DNA of 64,000 nt from Sarcophilus harrisii (taxonomy: Eukaryota; Chordata; Mammalia; Dasyuromorphia; Dasyuridae): positions 186,001-250,000 of the forward strand of contig NC_045430.1 in assembly GCF_902635505.1 (NCBI RefSeq). Reading direction: 5' to 3'. Positions 47,741 through 58,870 of the stretch are shown here, piece after piece. The translations under genes and the position numbers were made by a program. Each line of letters starts with the position of its first letter. Within the stretch, counting starts at the first letter, position 1. The notes below the pieces were generated by a model that saw only the letters and a list, made by a program, of their open reading frames with translations, was not told the origin of the DNA and did not search any database.

Positions 47741-48299
47741 CCAGGTTTGTTTTCTAATCTAAAGAAAGGGCCAAACAAGTCTTGTCCTTGAGTTCCGAGG
47801 AAGAACCCACCCAAAGAAGCTTGGGCACGGGCCAGGAAAACAACGTGAAACAAGTCTGCCTGAACTTTGGAAAAAGAGAGAAGATGAAAGTGGGGAGGGA
47901 CTGGGACTCGGAGGCAGCCGCGGCCGCAAAGAAAGAGGTGAGGTTGCCCAGAGTCATTGTGGGGGAAGGATGGAGGGAGGAATGAAATTTGGAGGTGGAA
48001 ACAGAAGCACAGAGACAATGAGGAGTTCTGGGGATAAGAATGGGGTGATTAAGGGTGTGAAGTGCAGATTAGGCAAAAGAAAGCCAGGGTGAAAAAGCCT
48101 GCTTTTCCCCTGAGGCCTGCAGGATTGAGGACTTTAGTGCGCACTATCCTTTGGTGCAGAAGCACTGGCTCTTGCACCTTCATCCTTACCCCAGAATCCC
48201 AGGGGCAGAAATACCGTGGCCCCAGGCTACATTGTGGGACTGGGGCCAGGAACCCTTGTGATATATGTAGGGCTTCCCCAAATTCCCCAAACACTGTCA

Positions 48300-48560
48300 C
48301 ACGGGATGCTCAAAGCTCCAACAAAAGTAGGCTAGTGCTCCCTGAGATGCTTTATGTGAGGGGTGGGGCTCCCCAAAGTCTTTTGGGGTGGAGCTTCCAA
48401 AATGAAGTAAATTACTCCCATCCCAAAGGAGTGGGGGCGTGCTTCCGGGGAGCCTTTGTCGCCTGGGGGCGGGGTTCTCCAAATCACCCTGGAGACGTGG
48501 GGTTCCCATAAGCCCTTGCAGTACGCAGGAGGGGGGCCTCTACTTCCCTGCTTCTGAAGA
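48300..48560 (+). promoter_or_regulatory. Predicted promoter of Ras-like gene 3
   Basis: Same module as gene 1. It has gtgggggcgt at 48431-48440 and an intact GC box gggggcgggg at 48465-48474, with 'gagcttccaaaatga' upstream. Exon 1 ('agactagatctgaatgcgaa') and the donor follow. Confidence 0.55.
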
Positions 48561-48623
48561 GTTGCGTCCTTAAAGACTAGATCTGAATGCGAACTGACGG
48601 GGTATTTTTACAGCTCCGAAACG

Positions 48624-49326
48624 GTATGTAGAGGCCAGCTCTCAGTTAACAGCAATGGGGTGGATGGCAAGTAGACCCCAAGTTAGTACCATATTGGACT
48701 GCATCAATGCGGGAGGTATTGACCGAGCTTGGCTCCTTGTGGGGCCCGATTAGTGCGGGTGGTGCCGCTGGGCTTGCCTCCCCTCCCACCACCTTAGATG
48801 CCTGAGCCCATGCAATTTGGGATGTATCATTGCAGGTTCAGATGGGGGAGCCCAGTTTGTAGCCAAGCTGGCCAGGGACTCTCGGCCCCTTGGATGCAGG
48901 AGCTGCAGACCCTGCAGGCCCCCAAACCGAAGCCCTTTGGGCTACATTATTGTGGAGGAGCATGGCCTGTAGAAATGGTTAGCACTGTTCTTGCCTCCCA
49001 AGAGCCTTTCGAATTGACCCCGGGGTCCTCTGGGTCCCGGGGTTTGATAAGGGCCCCAGTAAATCAGAGAGTATCCTGGAGAGGTCAGCCAGAATGGAAA
49101 GGCCTGGAGCCCACGTGCTCTAATGTGTTTGTAATTGGTCAGTAAGAGCCAGGGGATTCAGAGATTTCCAGTATCTGAAGTTCCATCACTGAGGCTGGAG
49201 GCAAGTCTTCCTCCCAAGAGGTGACCTCCAGTGAAATGAGCTGACTTCTTGCAGCCTGGAAAGTAGACTAGATTCCACTTAAGCCCTTCCCAGTTGTCAT
49301 GGCTTCTTGTATCCATACCTCCATAG
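48624..49326 (+). other. Predicted 5' UTR intron of gene 3
   Basis: Donor acg|gtatgt and acceptor 'catacctccatag', 703 bp. It is shorter than in genes 1 and 2, mainly because about 75-100 bp present before the CDS in the other copies (around 14780-14880) is missing here. Confidence 0.45.
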
Positions 49327-49352
49327 GTGATCCAGACAGACGCAGAACCAAG

Positions 49353-49925
49353 ATGTATAAGTTGGTGGTGATGGGTGCCTGTTGTGTGGGCAAGACTGCA
49401 CTGACCATGCAGTTTACTGAGAATCGTTTTGTGACCGAATATGACCCCACAATGCAAGATTCCTACCTTATGCACTCAATGGTGGACGAAGAGCCATGCC
49501 ATCTGGACATCGTGGATACCACAGGCAATGAACAGTTTTATGCTCTGAGGAACCAGAATGCTCGCTGGGGAGAGGGCTTCCTCTTGGTCTATGCAGTGAA
49601 TGACCCCCACTCTTTTGAGAATGTGAATTTCTTTTGGCACTATCTGCGGAGGCTCAAGGGCACTGACTGTGTACCCGTGGTGTTGGTGGCCAACAAAGTC
49701 GACTTGACCGACAGGCTGGTGAACCCCACACGGGGCCAGGAGGTGGCCAAGAGGTTAGGGGTCCCTTATGTGGAGACATCGGCCAAGACTGAGCAGGGTG
49801 TGGAGCAAGCCTTCCATGAGCTGGTTCGTGAAATTCGGAGGCTGCGAGCTGAGGAGGAGCTCAAGATTCTCCCTAATACTGAGCAGAGGGAGGCCTGTGG
49901 GTGCAAGTGTTGCACAATCCAGTGA
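49353..49925 (+). CDS. Ras-family small GTPase, tandem copy 3, Cys12/Cys13/Asn61
   Basis: 190 aa and gapless against copy 1 with about 50 replacements (74% identity). The P-loop is GACCVGKT, with cysteine at both HRAS 12 and 13. Switch II begins DTTGNEQF: Thr59, Asn61, Gln63, Phe64. Switch I is nearly classical: Tyr32, Pro34, Thr35, Met36, Gln37, Asp38, Tyr40. NKVD, ETSAK and the tail CGCKCCTIQ are intact. In known Ras proteins, changes at 12, 13 or 61 block GAP-stimulated hydrolysis, so this protein is predicted to stay GTP-bound. Thr59 occurs in viral Ras. An in-frame ATG at 49299 could add 18 residues if the intron were retained. It shares promoter type, intron and 3' UTR with its neighbours. 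What it binds is unknown. Confidence 0.92.
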   Translation: MYKLVVMGACCVGKTALTMQFTENRFVTEYDPTMQDSYLMHSMVDEEPCHLDIVDTTGNEQFYALRNQNARWGEGFLLVYAVNDPHSFENVNFFWHYLRRLKGTDCVPVVLVANKVDLTDRLVNPTRGQEVAKRLGVPYVETSAKTEQGVEQAFHELVREIRRLRAEEELKILPNTEQREACGCKCCTIQ

Positions 49926-51285
49926 GCAGGTACACCCTTACCCTGATCCTGCCCCCTAATTCCCCTCACCTGGCCTAGAATACCTCCAAATCCCCCTAGC
50001 CACTTCCCAGCCTTCAATACCTTCATCTGGACCCTTCCTTCTGCCTGCTCTTCACTGCCAAGCCCTTTGGGGCATTATCGGGATTTCTTCAGGAGCTTCT
50101 TGTAGGGATCCAACTGCGTTTCTCTGTTAAGAGATTTGTGTTGGAATTTTGCTTTAGTTTCCCCTTTTGAGCAGGAATGACTACCTCACTATCTCGGTAT
50201 CCTCAACAGGCAAGAAAAAAAGACTCCATTCCATCTCGGGTGCTCAGCCTCCCCTGGCCAGAGATCCCAGAGACAACCCGCTCCCTGAAGGGTCTGTCCA
50301 GTCTGGCCCTCGGCTTCTGCAGCCTCCTCTGCCTTCCTGGTGGCTGTGTGTGGGATTTTCTTTATTGGGCTTTCCCTGCTCTCCCAACAGATACCCTGCC
50401 TCTGGAGACCAGGCCACAAGGGATTCTACCTCCTGCCCCTGGATTTGGTGTATTTGCTGCCTGGAGCCAAGTCACCACCCCTGTTGTGGCCCAGAAGACC
50501 TTGTTTGTGATGTTGGGGAGAAGCCCTGCTCTGAAGTGGTCTCCATTCAGTGACTCAAGGTCATACTTGGGGGATATGTGTTGGGGTTTTTGTTGTTGTT
50601 GTTGTTACATTGATTGTGTGTTCTTGTTCTCAATTTGCATATCACCTGGAGCACTTTTTTTGTTTTGTTTTTTTCCTTTTCTTTTTTTTGCTGAGGCAAT
50701 TGGGGTTAAGTGGCTTGCCCAGGGTGTCTCATACAAGATTTGAAGTTGGGTCGTCGTGCATTGGGGACTGGTGCTCTAGCCACTGTGCCATCTACTTGCC
50801 TCTGGAGCACTTTCAATAGCAGCTAGGGGTTTGGGTGGAATGGAGCTGCCTCCTATCAGTAGGATGCCTTTAGACATAAGTGCCATTAAAATTATAGTTT
50901 CTGTTTTAGCAGCCAGATAAAGCCCTTCAGACACTGCACGTTGCATTACTTTAATTGCCTCCAAGAGAAGTGGAGTGGGGGAGCCTGGCTGCAAATGTTC
51001 TGAGCAGATACCTCACAGCTGCAGGTGAGGTGGGAGTCTGCTTAGGAACCTCTTGACAGAGGCATGTTTGTATTACCTCAGGAGTTCAGATGAAAAGGGC
51101 AGTGGGTGATTCTCTGATTTCAGTTAAAAGTATTAAGGACTTGCAAGTTACTTGTTTGGCTTTGGGGGTGGGGGGTGAGTAGGAAGAGGATTTCATTTTA
51201 AAGGGACTTCCTTCACACTTGGATTCAGAGTTGATTTATTTACAAGTAATCCAAGAAAAAGAAAAATAAAGTTTTGGTTTCTTTA
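49926..51285 (+). other. Predicted 3' UTR of gene 3 with AATAAA
   Basis: Conserved with genes 1 and 2 up to AATAAA at 51265-51270, followed by 'gttttggtttctttatacat'. About 1.34 kb, including a SINE inserted at 50658-50801 that the other copies lack. Confidence 0.65.
50646..50813 (-). mobile_element. Marsupial SINE in the gene 3 3' UTR with 12-bp TSD
   Basis: A T-rich left end then 'ggggttaagtggcttgccca' identifies a reverse tRNA-derived SINE (50658-50801). The direct repeat ctggagcacttt occurs at 50646-50657 and 50802-50813. Genes 1 and 2 read through this site without it. The insertion is therefore specific to unit 3. Confidence 0.9.
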
Positions 51286-51344
51286 TACATGTGTTTCTGG
51301 TAGTTTCTCATGGGTTGATATGCTTGGGGTAGGAATCACATGAG

Positions 51345-51520
51345 GGCAGTATGGCCTAGTGGAGAGAGAGCTGGGGTTGGGAGTGAGGAAGGCATGGGTG
51401 TTGTAGCTGTGGGACCTTGGGCTTCAGTTTTCTCACCAGTAAAAAGTGGGGGAGGAGAAGGGGAGGGTTGGTCTAGATTCTCAGGTCCCTCTTAACTCTA
51501 CCATTAGAGTGGGTCGAAGT
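51345..51520 (+). mobile_element. THER1/MIR-type SINE, unit 3
   Basis: Paralogue of 16815-16995 ('gcagtatggcctagtggaga', 'cttgggcttcagttttctca'). Confidence 0.7.
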
Positions 51521-51921
51521 CTAGGAACTTCGGTTCGATGAGATGACAGTGATCCCTAGAAATAATTTTATCTATCATCTGGCCATCAGGTATCATAATA
51601 GTTATCTCTGAATGTTATGCCTCAGTTCTCTTTAACTGTTCTGACTTGGTTTCCCTGAACTAGTTTCCTTTGTTTCAGTTTCCTTAACTGTTCTGTTAAA
51701 TCCTCTTAGTCGGAAAAACCCACTCTGGTCCATCAAGACTGGGGACCGTTTACTCTAAGGTTATAAACTGCTAGCAAGATAAACAAGAGAGCAGAACCCC
51801 TGACCCTCCCCTGTCCTCAAGAATTTACAATATCCCTCTAAAATATTCCAAGATACCTCACTGACATCTTTATCTCTAGGTATTCAGACATCCTGTCTCT
51901 GGGCTTTTAGGAGTTATAGTC
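51517..51921 (+). repeat. Left arm of a 405-bp inverted duplication
   Basis: The reverse complement recurs at 55653-56057 with the same length and about three mismatches. The arm spans 96 bp of unit-specific flank plus the first 309 bp of the solo LTR at 51613. Confidence 0.9.
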
Positions 51922-52186
51922 TCCCCCCAACCTGACAGAAGCCTTCCTGCCTTTTTACCTTCTTTGTCTAAAGATTATTTAAGGTCCTGAGATACTCATT
52001 CTTTGCTGCATTCTTTGAGATGACAGCCCTGGGACCAACATGGTTTCCTTGGTCCCAGTATATCTTTATTTCTATCTGACTGGATAATTTGAGACGAGAG
52101 TCCTGTCCAGTCAATTATACTCTCCAATTAATAAACTATTGAAAACTCTCTGATCTCTCTCCTGCCTCAGTTTCTCCGGCATTACA
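51613..52186 (+). mobile_element. Solo LTR fossil (4-bp TSD TGAA)
   Basis: 574 bp, TGTTATGCCTC...CTCCGGCATTACA, flanked by TGAA at 51609-51612 and 52187-52190. It carries an AATAAA near its 3' part ('ccaattaataaactattg'). Units 1 and 2 are empty at the matching site (about 17075 and 35880). It is very similar to the LTR at 4699-5268. It is class I-like by target length and has no internal genes. Confidence 0.9.
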
Positions 52187-52501
52187 TGAATTGGTCATCT
52201 CTATTAACTAATAATGTATTAATATCATCAATCAATTATTGGAGATCATCTATCATCCCCCATCATTTTATGGGGTTTTCATTTCTCTCTATACTCTCCC
52301 CCCAACCTCATTTTTATCTTAATCAAAAATGCTCATTTTGTATTTCATAATGTTTTCTAATTCTTTGTCCAAAATATCCTCCCTTCTCTAAAGATTTGGC
52401 CAAATAGACTATTCCTTGGTTCTTCTAATTTCCCCATAATCTCCATTTATGTCCAAATCATGAACCAATTTCGACCTTATGTTGGTTCAGGATGTTCGAT
52501 G

Positions 52502-53016
52502 TGTTGTGCCACAGTTCTTTAATCATCCTGCCTCTGTTTCCCTAAACTGTTCTGCCTCAATCCTCTTCGTAGTAAACCTCCCCCCCTCTGGTCCATTAAG
52601 ACTGAAGACTATTTGCTTTAAGATTATTAATTGTCAATGTGAGACTCAAGATAAAGGGGAGTTCAGACTTCCTGGATTCTAACTCCTGTCCTCAAGAATT
52701 TATGACACTAACCCCTCTATCTGGGATAGCTTATTGACATCTTTACTTCTGTTTATTCAGGGAGCCTGACTCTGGCTTCCTAGTTTTCCCCCTTGTAAGA
52801 ACCAGATTCATAGTCCGTTCCCACTCTCAATGTTCTGACTCTGCCCCTGCCTTGTTCTACCCCTGTAGTTAAGCCATGTGGGTATCTATGTCATTGAGCA
52901 CTCACATTCACCACTGGATACTTTGAGATGAGAACCCTGTCCAATCAGTCACTCTCCAATTAATAAAATATTAAAAACTCTCTAATCTCTATCTTGCCTC
53001 AGTCTCTGGCATTATA
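52502..53016 (+). mobile_element. Second, older solo LTR of a related family (TSD GATG)
   Basis: 515 bp, related to the LTR at 51613 in order of motifs ('ctccaattaataaa', 'ctgcctc', terminal tctggcattata). It is flanked by GATG at 52498-52501 and 53017-53020. Units 1 and 2 lack it at the matching position (about 17400 and 36220). It is more diverged from the other LTRs, so it is a different subfamily or older. Confidence 0.85.
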
Positions 53017-53019
53017 GAT

Positions 53020-54785
53020 GTTAATCAAGGCCTAGCTTCCGCCATGTTATTTTCCAATTTTCCTAGAAATATTTTGTCAAATAGAGCTCTCATCCCAGAA
53101 ACTGGCATCTTTGGGTTTAATCAAACTCTTGATCACTATAGTTATTGACCATTGTGTCTTATATACTTAATCTATTACACTGATTGTCTACTCTTAGTAC
53201 ACCGAATCATTTTGAAGGCTGCCTCTTCATAAATATGGGATTATGTGTCTATGGCTAGGCCACCTTCCTTTTTAGCATTTGTTTTCACAAGATTTTAAAT
53301 TCCCAAGTTCTCCCTCCTTCCTTCCTCTTCCGTCTTCTGAAGAAGGAATGTAGTTTGATCTAGTTTATACCTGAGCTATCATGTAAGACACAATTCAACA
53401 TTAGTCACAGTTGCGAAAGAGGAACCTGAGCAAAAGGAAAAACAGGAAAACAAAAAAGTGCTTCAATCTGCATTCAGAGTTAGTCAGTTCCTTATCTGGA
53501 TATGGCTAGCATTTTCTTTCATGAGTTCTTTGCACTTGTCTCAGATCATTTTGTTGCTGAGAAGAGCAATTACTCATAGTTGATCATCATACAATGTTAC
53601 TGATGCTGTGCACAGTGTTCCTGGTTCTGCTCATTTTACTTTGTATCACAGTTTGTACAAGTCTTGCCAGGTTTTTCCGAAATCTGCTTGTTCATTTCTT
53701 AGTGCGCAATAATATTCCTTTATATTCCTATACCACAACTTATTCAGCCATTCCCCAATTAATGGGTTTCCCCTCAGTTTCCAATATTTTCCCACCCCAA
53801 AAAGGATTCCTATAAATGTTTTTGCATATCCACATATTTATTTATATATTTATATCCTTCCCTTTTTGTATGATCTTTGGCTTACAGACCTAGTACTGGT
53901 ATTGCCCAGTCAAAGTGTATGCACAGTTTGGTTGCCCTTTGGACATAGTTCCAAATAACTGAGAATGCTTGGTTCAGTTCAGGACTCCAACACTACATTA
54001 GATGTTGGAATTTTCCCTGTCTAATATTTCTTTCCTTTTTTGTCATATTGGCCAATCTGATAGGGGTGAGGTGGTATATCAGTTGTTTTAATTTGCATTT
54101 CTTTAATCAAGTGATTTGGAGCACTTCGTTTTTCTAAAGAAAGCTTCAATTATTTCATTTGAAATCTGCCTGCTCATATCCTTTGATTTATCTATTGGGG
54201 AATAAATTTTATTCTTATAAATTTGGCTCAGTTCACCAATGAGGCTTTTATTGGAGCCTCTTACTGTAAAGATTGTTTTCCAACTTTCTGCTTTCCTTCT
54301 GGTCTTGGTAGTATTTGGTTTGGTTTGTATAAAAGCTTTTAAATTTTAATTTAATCAAGATGATCTATTTTGCATTTTGTAATGTTCTCTCTATTTGATC
54401 AAAAATATTCCCTCTTCCCATAAGTTTGATAGACTTCTTTGCTCTTCTAATTTCCTTGTCCCCCCCTTTTATCTCTAGATCACATGGCCATTCAAACCTT
54501 ATCTTAGCATAAAGTAAGAGATACTGGTCTATACATAGTTTGTATCCAATTCTCCCCCTCCCCCAGTTTTGTCAAATGAGTTCTTATCCCTGAAGTTTTT
54601 GGGTTCATCAAACAGTGGATTACTATAGTCTTTGGCTATTATAACTTATGTACCTAATTTCTTTCTGATTCACTATTTCTTGGCCAATACCAGATGGTTT
54701 TGATGAGATCTGATATTGCTACACTACCTTCCTTTGTTATTTTGTCCCCATTATTTTACTTGATATTTTGACCTTTTTTTCCTAG
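53020..54785 (-). mobile_element. L1-rich duplicated tail, unit 3
   Basis: Continues the reverse L1 stack shared with units 1 and 2 ('ccttatattcctataccaca', 'tggttttgatgagatctgat'). It stops near 54780, where the inverted RT segment of the other units is missing. The sequence jumps to text matching 38850. Confidence 0.75.
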
Positions 54786-55652
54786 TGCTCTGGAGAACAT
54801 TTAGAGAGAATGCTTAACCCCCAGGAAGGATAGAAGCAGAAGAGCCAGGGACCTTCTTGGCCTCTATGGCTAGGTAGGGATGGAGAAACGGCCCATGAAG
54901 CAAGGCAGAACTATGTGACAGTGTCAAGTAGTGGATTCTTTCCACCTCTTGTTAGTTACTCTACATATTATATGCCAGGTACAGTGCTAAGTGCTGCCAC
55001 AATTGCTTCACTTTTATCTAAAGGTGGGAACCACTTGACCACTCTGCTTTCCAGGCTCTTGTTACTTTCACAGGCTCTAGGTAAATGCCTTGTTGTGGTT
55101 TATTCTTACACATTTCAAATAAAAATATTCATGACTGATATTTTTGTCAGTCTTTTTCATCCCCTATTTCCTTCCCCATCATACATTCTATATCCAAAAG
55201 AAACAAAGTTTTAGATCATTTAATCCGACTGACTTATTTCAGAGTTTATGACTCACCCAAACATAACTGACATGGCCCACCCAGGACTCAACTGCTGTGC
55301 ATTAAATATTAAGTGCTTAATATATATTTGGCAGGTTTTCATTCAAATGCCAAGGTATCTCACAAGCCAAGTAGTCTCTCTCATCTCTATCGTAGATATA
55401 GTAAATAAAATCATGTGCTTTGCTTGGTGTTGTCACAGAACGCCTAACAACTTTTGCATCAATTTTTGTTGGAATCTTTACTAAGTGTTAGGTCATTAGA
55501 GTTGATAGACATTATCTAATTTAGCATGGTTCAGTATGATAGATCTGATCCTACAAGGAGATGTTATGGGCCAGAACTTGAAACAAAGTACTAAGTACAA
55601 CTGATAGAAACAATGCTTGTGTTCACACTTTTAGAGAGCTCATATAAGCGGG
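54786..55652. other. Partial block E followed by unclassified DNA
   Basis: 54786-54980 matches 38845-39035. From 55000 the sequence has MIR-like scraps ('aggtacagtgctaagtgctg') and no recognised gene. Confidence 0.5.
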
Positions 55653-56057
55653 GACTATAACTCCTAAAAGCCCAGAGACAGGATGTCTGAATACCCAGAG
55701 ATAAAGATGTCAGTGAGGTATCTTGGAATATTTTAGAGGTATATTGTAAATTCTTGAGGACAGGGGAGGGTCAGGGGTTCTGCTCTCTTGTTTATCTTGC
55801 TAGCAGTTTATAACCTTAGAGTAAACGGTCCCCAGTCTTGATGGACCAGAGTGGGTTTTTCCGACTAAGAGGATTTAACAGAACAGTTAAGGAAACTGAA
55901 ACAAAGGAAACTAGTTCAGGGAAACCAAGTCAGAACAGTTAAAGAGAACTGAGGCATAACATTCAGAGATAAATATTATGATACCTGATGGCCAGATGAT
56001 AGATAAAATTATTTCTAGGGATCACTGTCATCTCATCGAACCGAAGTTCCTAGACTT
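55653..56057 (-). repeat. Right arm of a 405-bp inverted duplication
   Basis: Reverse complement of 51517-51921, about 99% identical by eye. It includes a partial LTR and its unique flank, so it was copied as DNA and not by retrotransposition. Confidence 0.9.
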
Positions 56058-57110
56058 TCTTCCCCATACCTAATACTTGGTGCAAGTAGTAAAGTAGCAG
56101 AAAGCCAACCCCTGCACCCCATACTTCTGGAAAGAACTTCTAACTCGTCCTTAGCAAGGCTGCTTTTATAGACTCTCAGGAACTCCCCTCTCCAGGGGCT
56201 TCCTCCCATCTGCAACAACTTTACACAATCAGCCCCTCACCTAACAAAGCTGAAGGAAGCATTTGGAAGTCAGGTCCATTACAGAGATGAGGGAGGAGGA
56301 AGGCATTGGTGAGGATTAAGCTCACCTGCACACTGTAACGTGAGTTTGTAGTTGTTGGCTTTCATGTGCTTGGTCTGTTCTGGGAATAAAAGAGAAGTGT
56401 TCAACTCTGAGGTACAACTGTTCTTTTTCTTTTTTTTTTTGGCATTGCTCAGATCACCTGCTTAATGAAGGCATTCCTTTGCTATTCAGGGATCACTGAA
56501 GTCGGATTAATCTCCTTCACCAAGTAATAGCCTTCATGTGGAGTTCTGAGCCCAGCTCAGCTCAGCTTAGCTCTCTTGGCTATTGGATATTAAAACAACT
56601 TTAATTTCTAAGTGAAAAATCATGTCTCCTGTCTCCTGAGCCAGGAGTCTGCAAAGATTTGGGGGTCTCCTCTTAAGACTTTGAGGACTTTCTCTTTCTC
56701 AAGCTACCAAGGGCTTTAAAGGTCAATGAAGTCAAGCTTCTGAGGTGTTTCCCAAATACTTTTCTATGTGCTGAAGGAGAATTAGGCTGTCTTAAAACTA
56801 AGACTCTTTGCAGAGCTTGTTCTTTTACTTAAACTATAATAAACTTAACACATAATTATATGTTGTCCTGTTTATCTGTAATTCCTTCTGGCTGTCCTTC
56901 TGTTCTCATGGGTTTTAACTTGGGGAGAGGAACTGGATCACTGATCACCACAATGTTCCTTCTCCTCAAAATGATATGTGAAGAGGAACCTAATAAGAAA
57001 GCTACACATTCAAAAAATTCCACCTTTGTCAATGTGTAAAAAGAAAAAAAAAGTCTCCATCTTGAATCCATTCCCTCTCAGTAGGGGACATGGTTCCCCA
57101 TCAGTCATTT
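56058..57110. other. Unclassified non-coding stretch
   Basis: No gene or known repeat is recognised. A T-rich tract lies near 56422-56440. Confidence 0.35.
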
Positions 57111-57114
57111 TTGA

Positions 57115-58870
57115 GTAATTATTGGTCATGTTGCTATTAATAGGAGTTCTTATATTTTTCAAATTTTTGTATCTGTGCAAAGCCATATTTTATACTAAAA
57201 ATTATTCTGCTCACTTCACTCTCTTTGTTAATACAAATTATTCTGCTTACTTTACTTGCTATTTGTTCATCAAAGTCTTTCTAAAACAACCCATCTTGTC
57301 ACTTCTTACACAATATCATATTGCATCATTTACACTGTTGCCTTCATGTACTAAGATTTATTTAAAAATTAACCTCCATTTGATAAGTACTCTATACCAT
57401 AGTTCCTATAATTTTTGTGCATATGGGTTATTTTTTGCCTTTCATGCCAGTGGATATCTTTGGAAGTCAGAAAGTACTCACAGTTCAGTGACATTTTAGG
57501 TACGTTCCAAATTGCTTTACAGATTGGCTAGACCAATTTATAGCTCCACCAAAAGTATGTGACTGTGTTAGTTTTTCTAGGGCAAGGTTCCTACATTTGC
57601 TATTCTCCCTTTTTGATTTACTTTTGTCAATCTGACTGAGGTAGAATTTTGTAGTTTGTATGTTTCCAGTTCTTAAACATTTGGAGCATTTTGAAATCCC
57701 CTATAAATTTTGGAGGGGGGGGTGCATTTTTATGTGGCTATTGAGAAGTGGGCTCTCTTCTTTTGAAAACTTCTAGATCATCCATTTCCTTGACAATTTA
57801 TCAATTACAGAATTTGCTTTTCTCATATATTTCAATTGGTTACTTTCAAAAAGACCTTTATTTCAGAAACGTGATGCAGACGTTTCTCCAGTCCACTGTT
57901 TCCCAGCTACACACTCCACAACTATAAAAAGAGTCATGTAAAATACTTGCTGGAATACCATAAACAACAGCCATGTTTTTTCAGTCAGAGTTTTTTTCCT
58001 GAGAGTTAGAAATTAATTGAATTAAGGTTAGAGTTGGAGCTTTTTCAAAACTTCTCAAAAGCTTTCTGTTTCTCATCAGGCTGGCTTTCTGTCTCACGTT
58101 TCCCCCATCCTGATTCAGTAATATAATATGTTTTCATTAGAAGAGGGGAGTATCTAATATGAGTACTTTCTCCTCTCCTTGTCTTATCATTTGTGTGTAA
58201 TATATAATGTAGGAACTTTATTCATTATCTTCAAATGAAATTAAACTATTCATAGCAATTTTGGTTTCGATCATTTCTCCATGTTTGGGGGCTCTATTCT
58301 TAGAAAAAAAAAGAATTCAAATCAACATATCTGAACAATTGATTTTATCAACAAGCATTTTAATAATTGCTTAGTATGTGTCCCCTGCCAAGCCCTGAGG
58401 ATCCAAGGAGAACAAAACAAAAGAACAAACCCAAACCACTCCCTGCTCCAGCAGTTCAGTCTAAACAGGAAGAAAGCATGCAGTTATGTCTAATAATATC
58501 TATCTACAAATTATGTAGTTTATAGGTGTGTATACACCTATAAAACTAGATCCTGACTATATGTGTGTATATGTATAATGCCTATATGTACTTGTACACA
58601 CACACACGTATACACACCGTAACTAGCAGTCTGTTTCCATATCAAAGATAATTGGCAAGAAAGGTACAAGTGAAAAGTTCCTGTGGCTGGTGTGGCTAGC
58701 CTCTGTCCATGGTACTGGGTTATTACTAAAAGAATAGCCACCTCATTTCTAGGTGAGACTAGACACATGGAAAAGAGGAGCTAAAGGGAAGCATACACAT
58801 CAAAGGAAAATAGGGATTAGGAAGGACATCTGGTAAAAGACTTAGTTGGGATTTGAAAAAAAGTTACAGA
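57115..58870 (-). repeat. Segmental-duplication block G, copy in unit 3
   Basis: Reverse L1 ORF2 end (57120-57850), then the ancient repeat paralogous to 43757-44290. Matches 42855-44300 from about 57480. An AC-rich run lies near 58592-58606. Confidence 0.8.
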
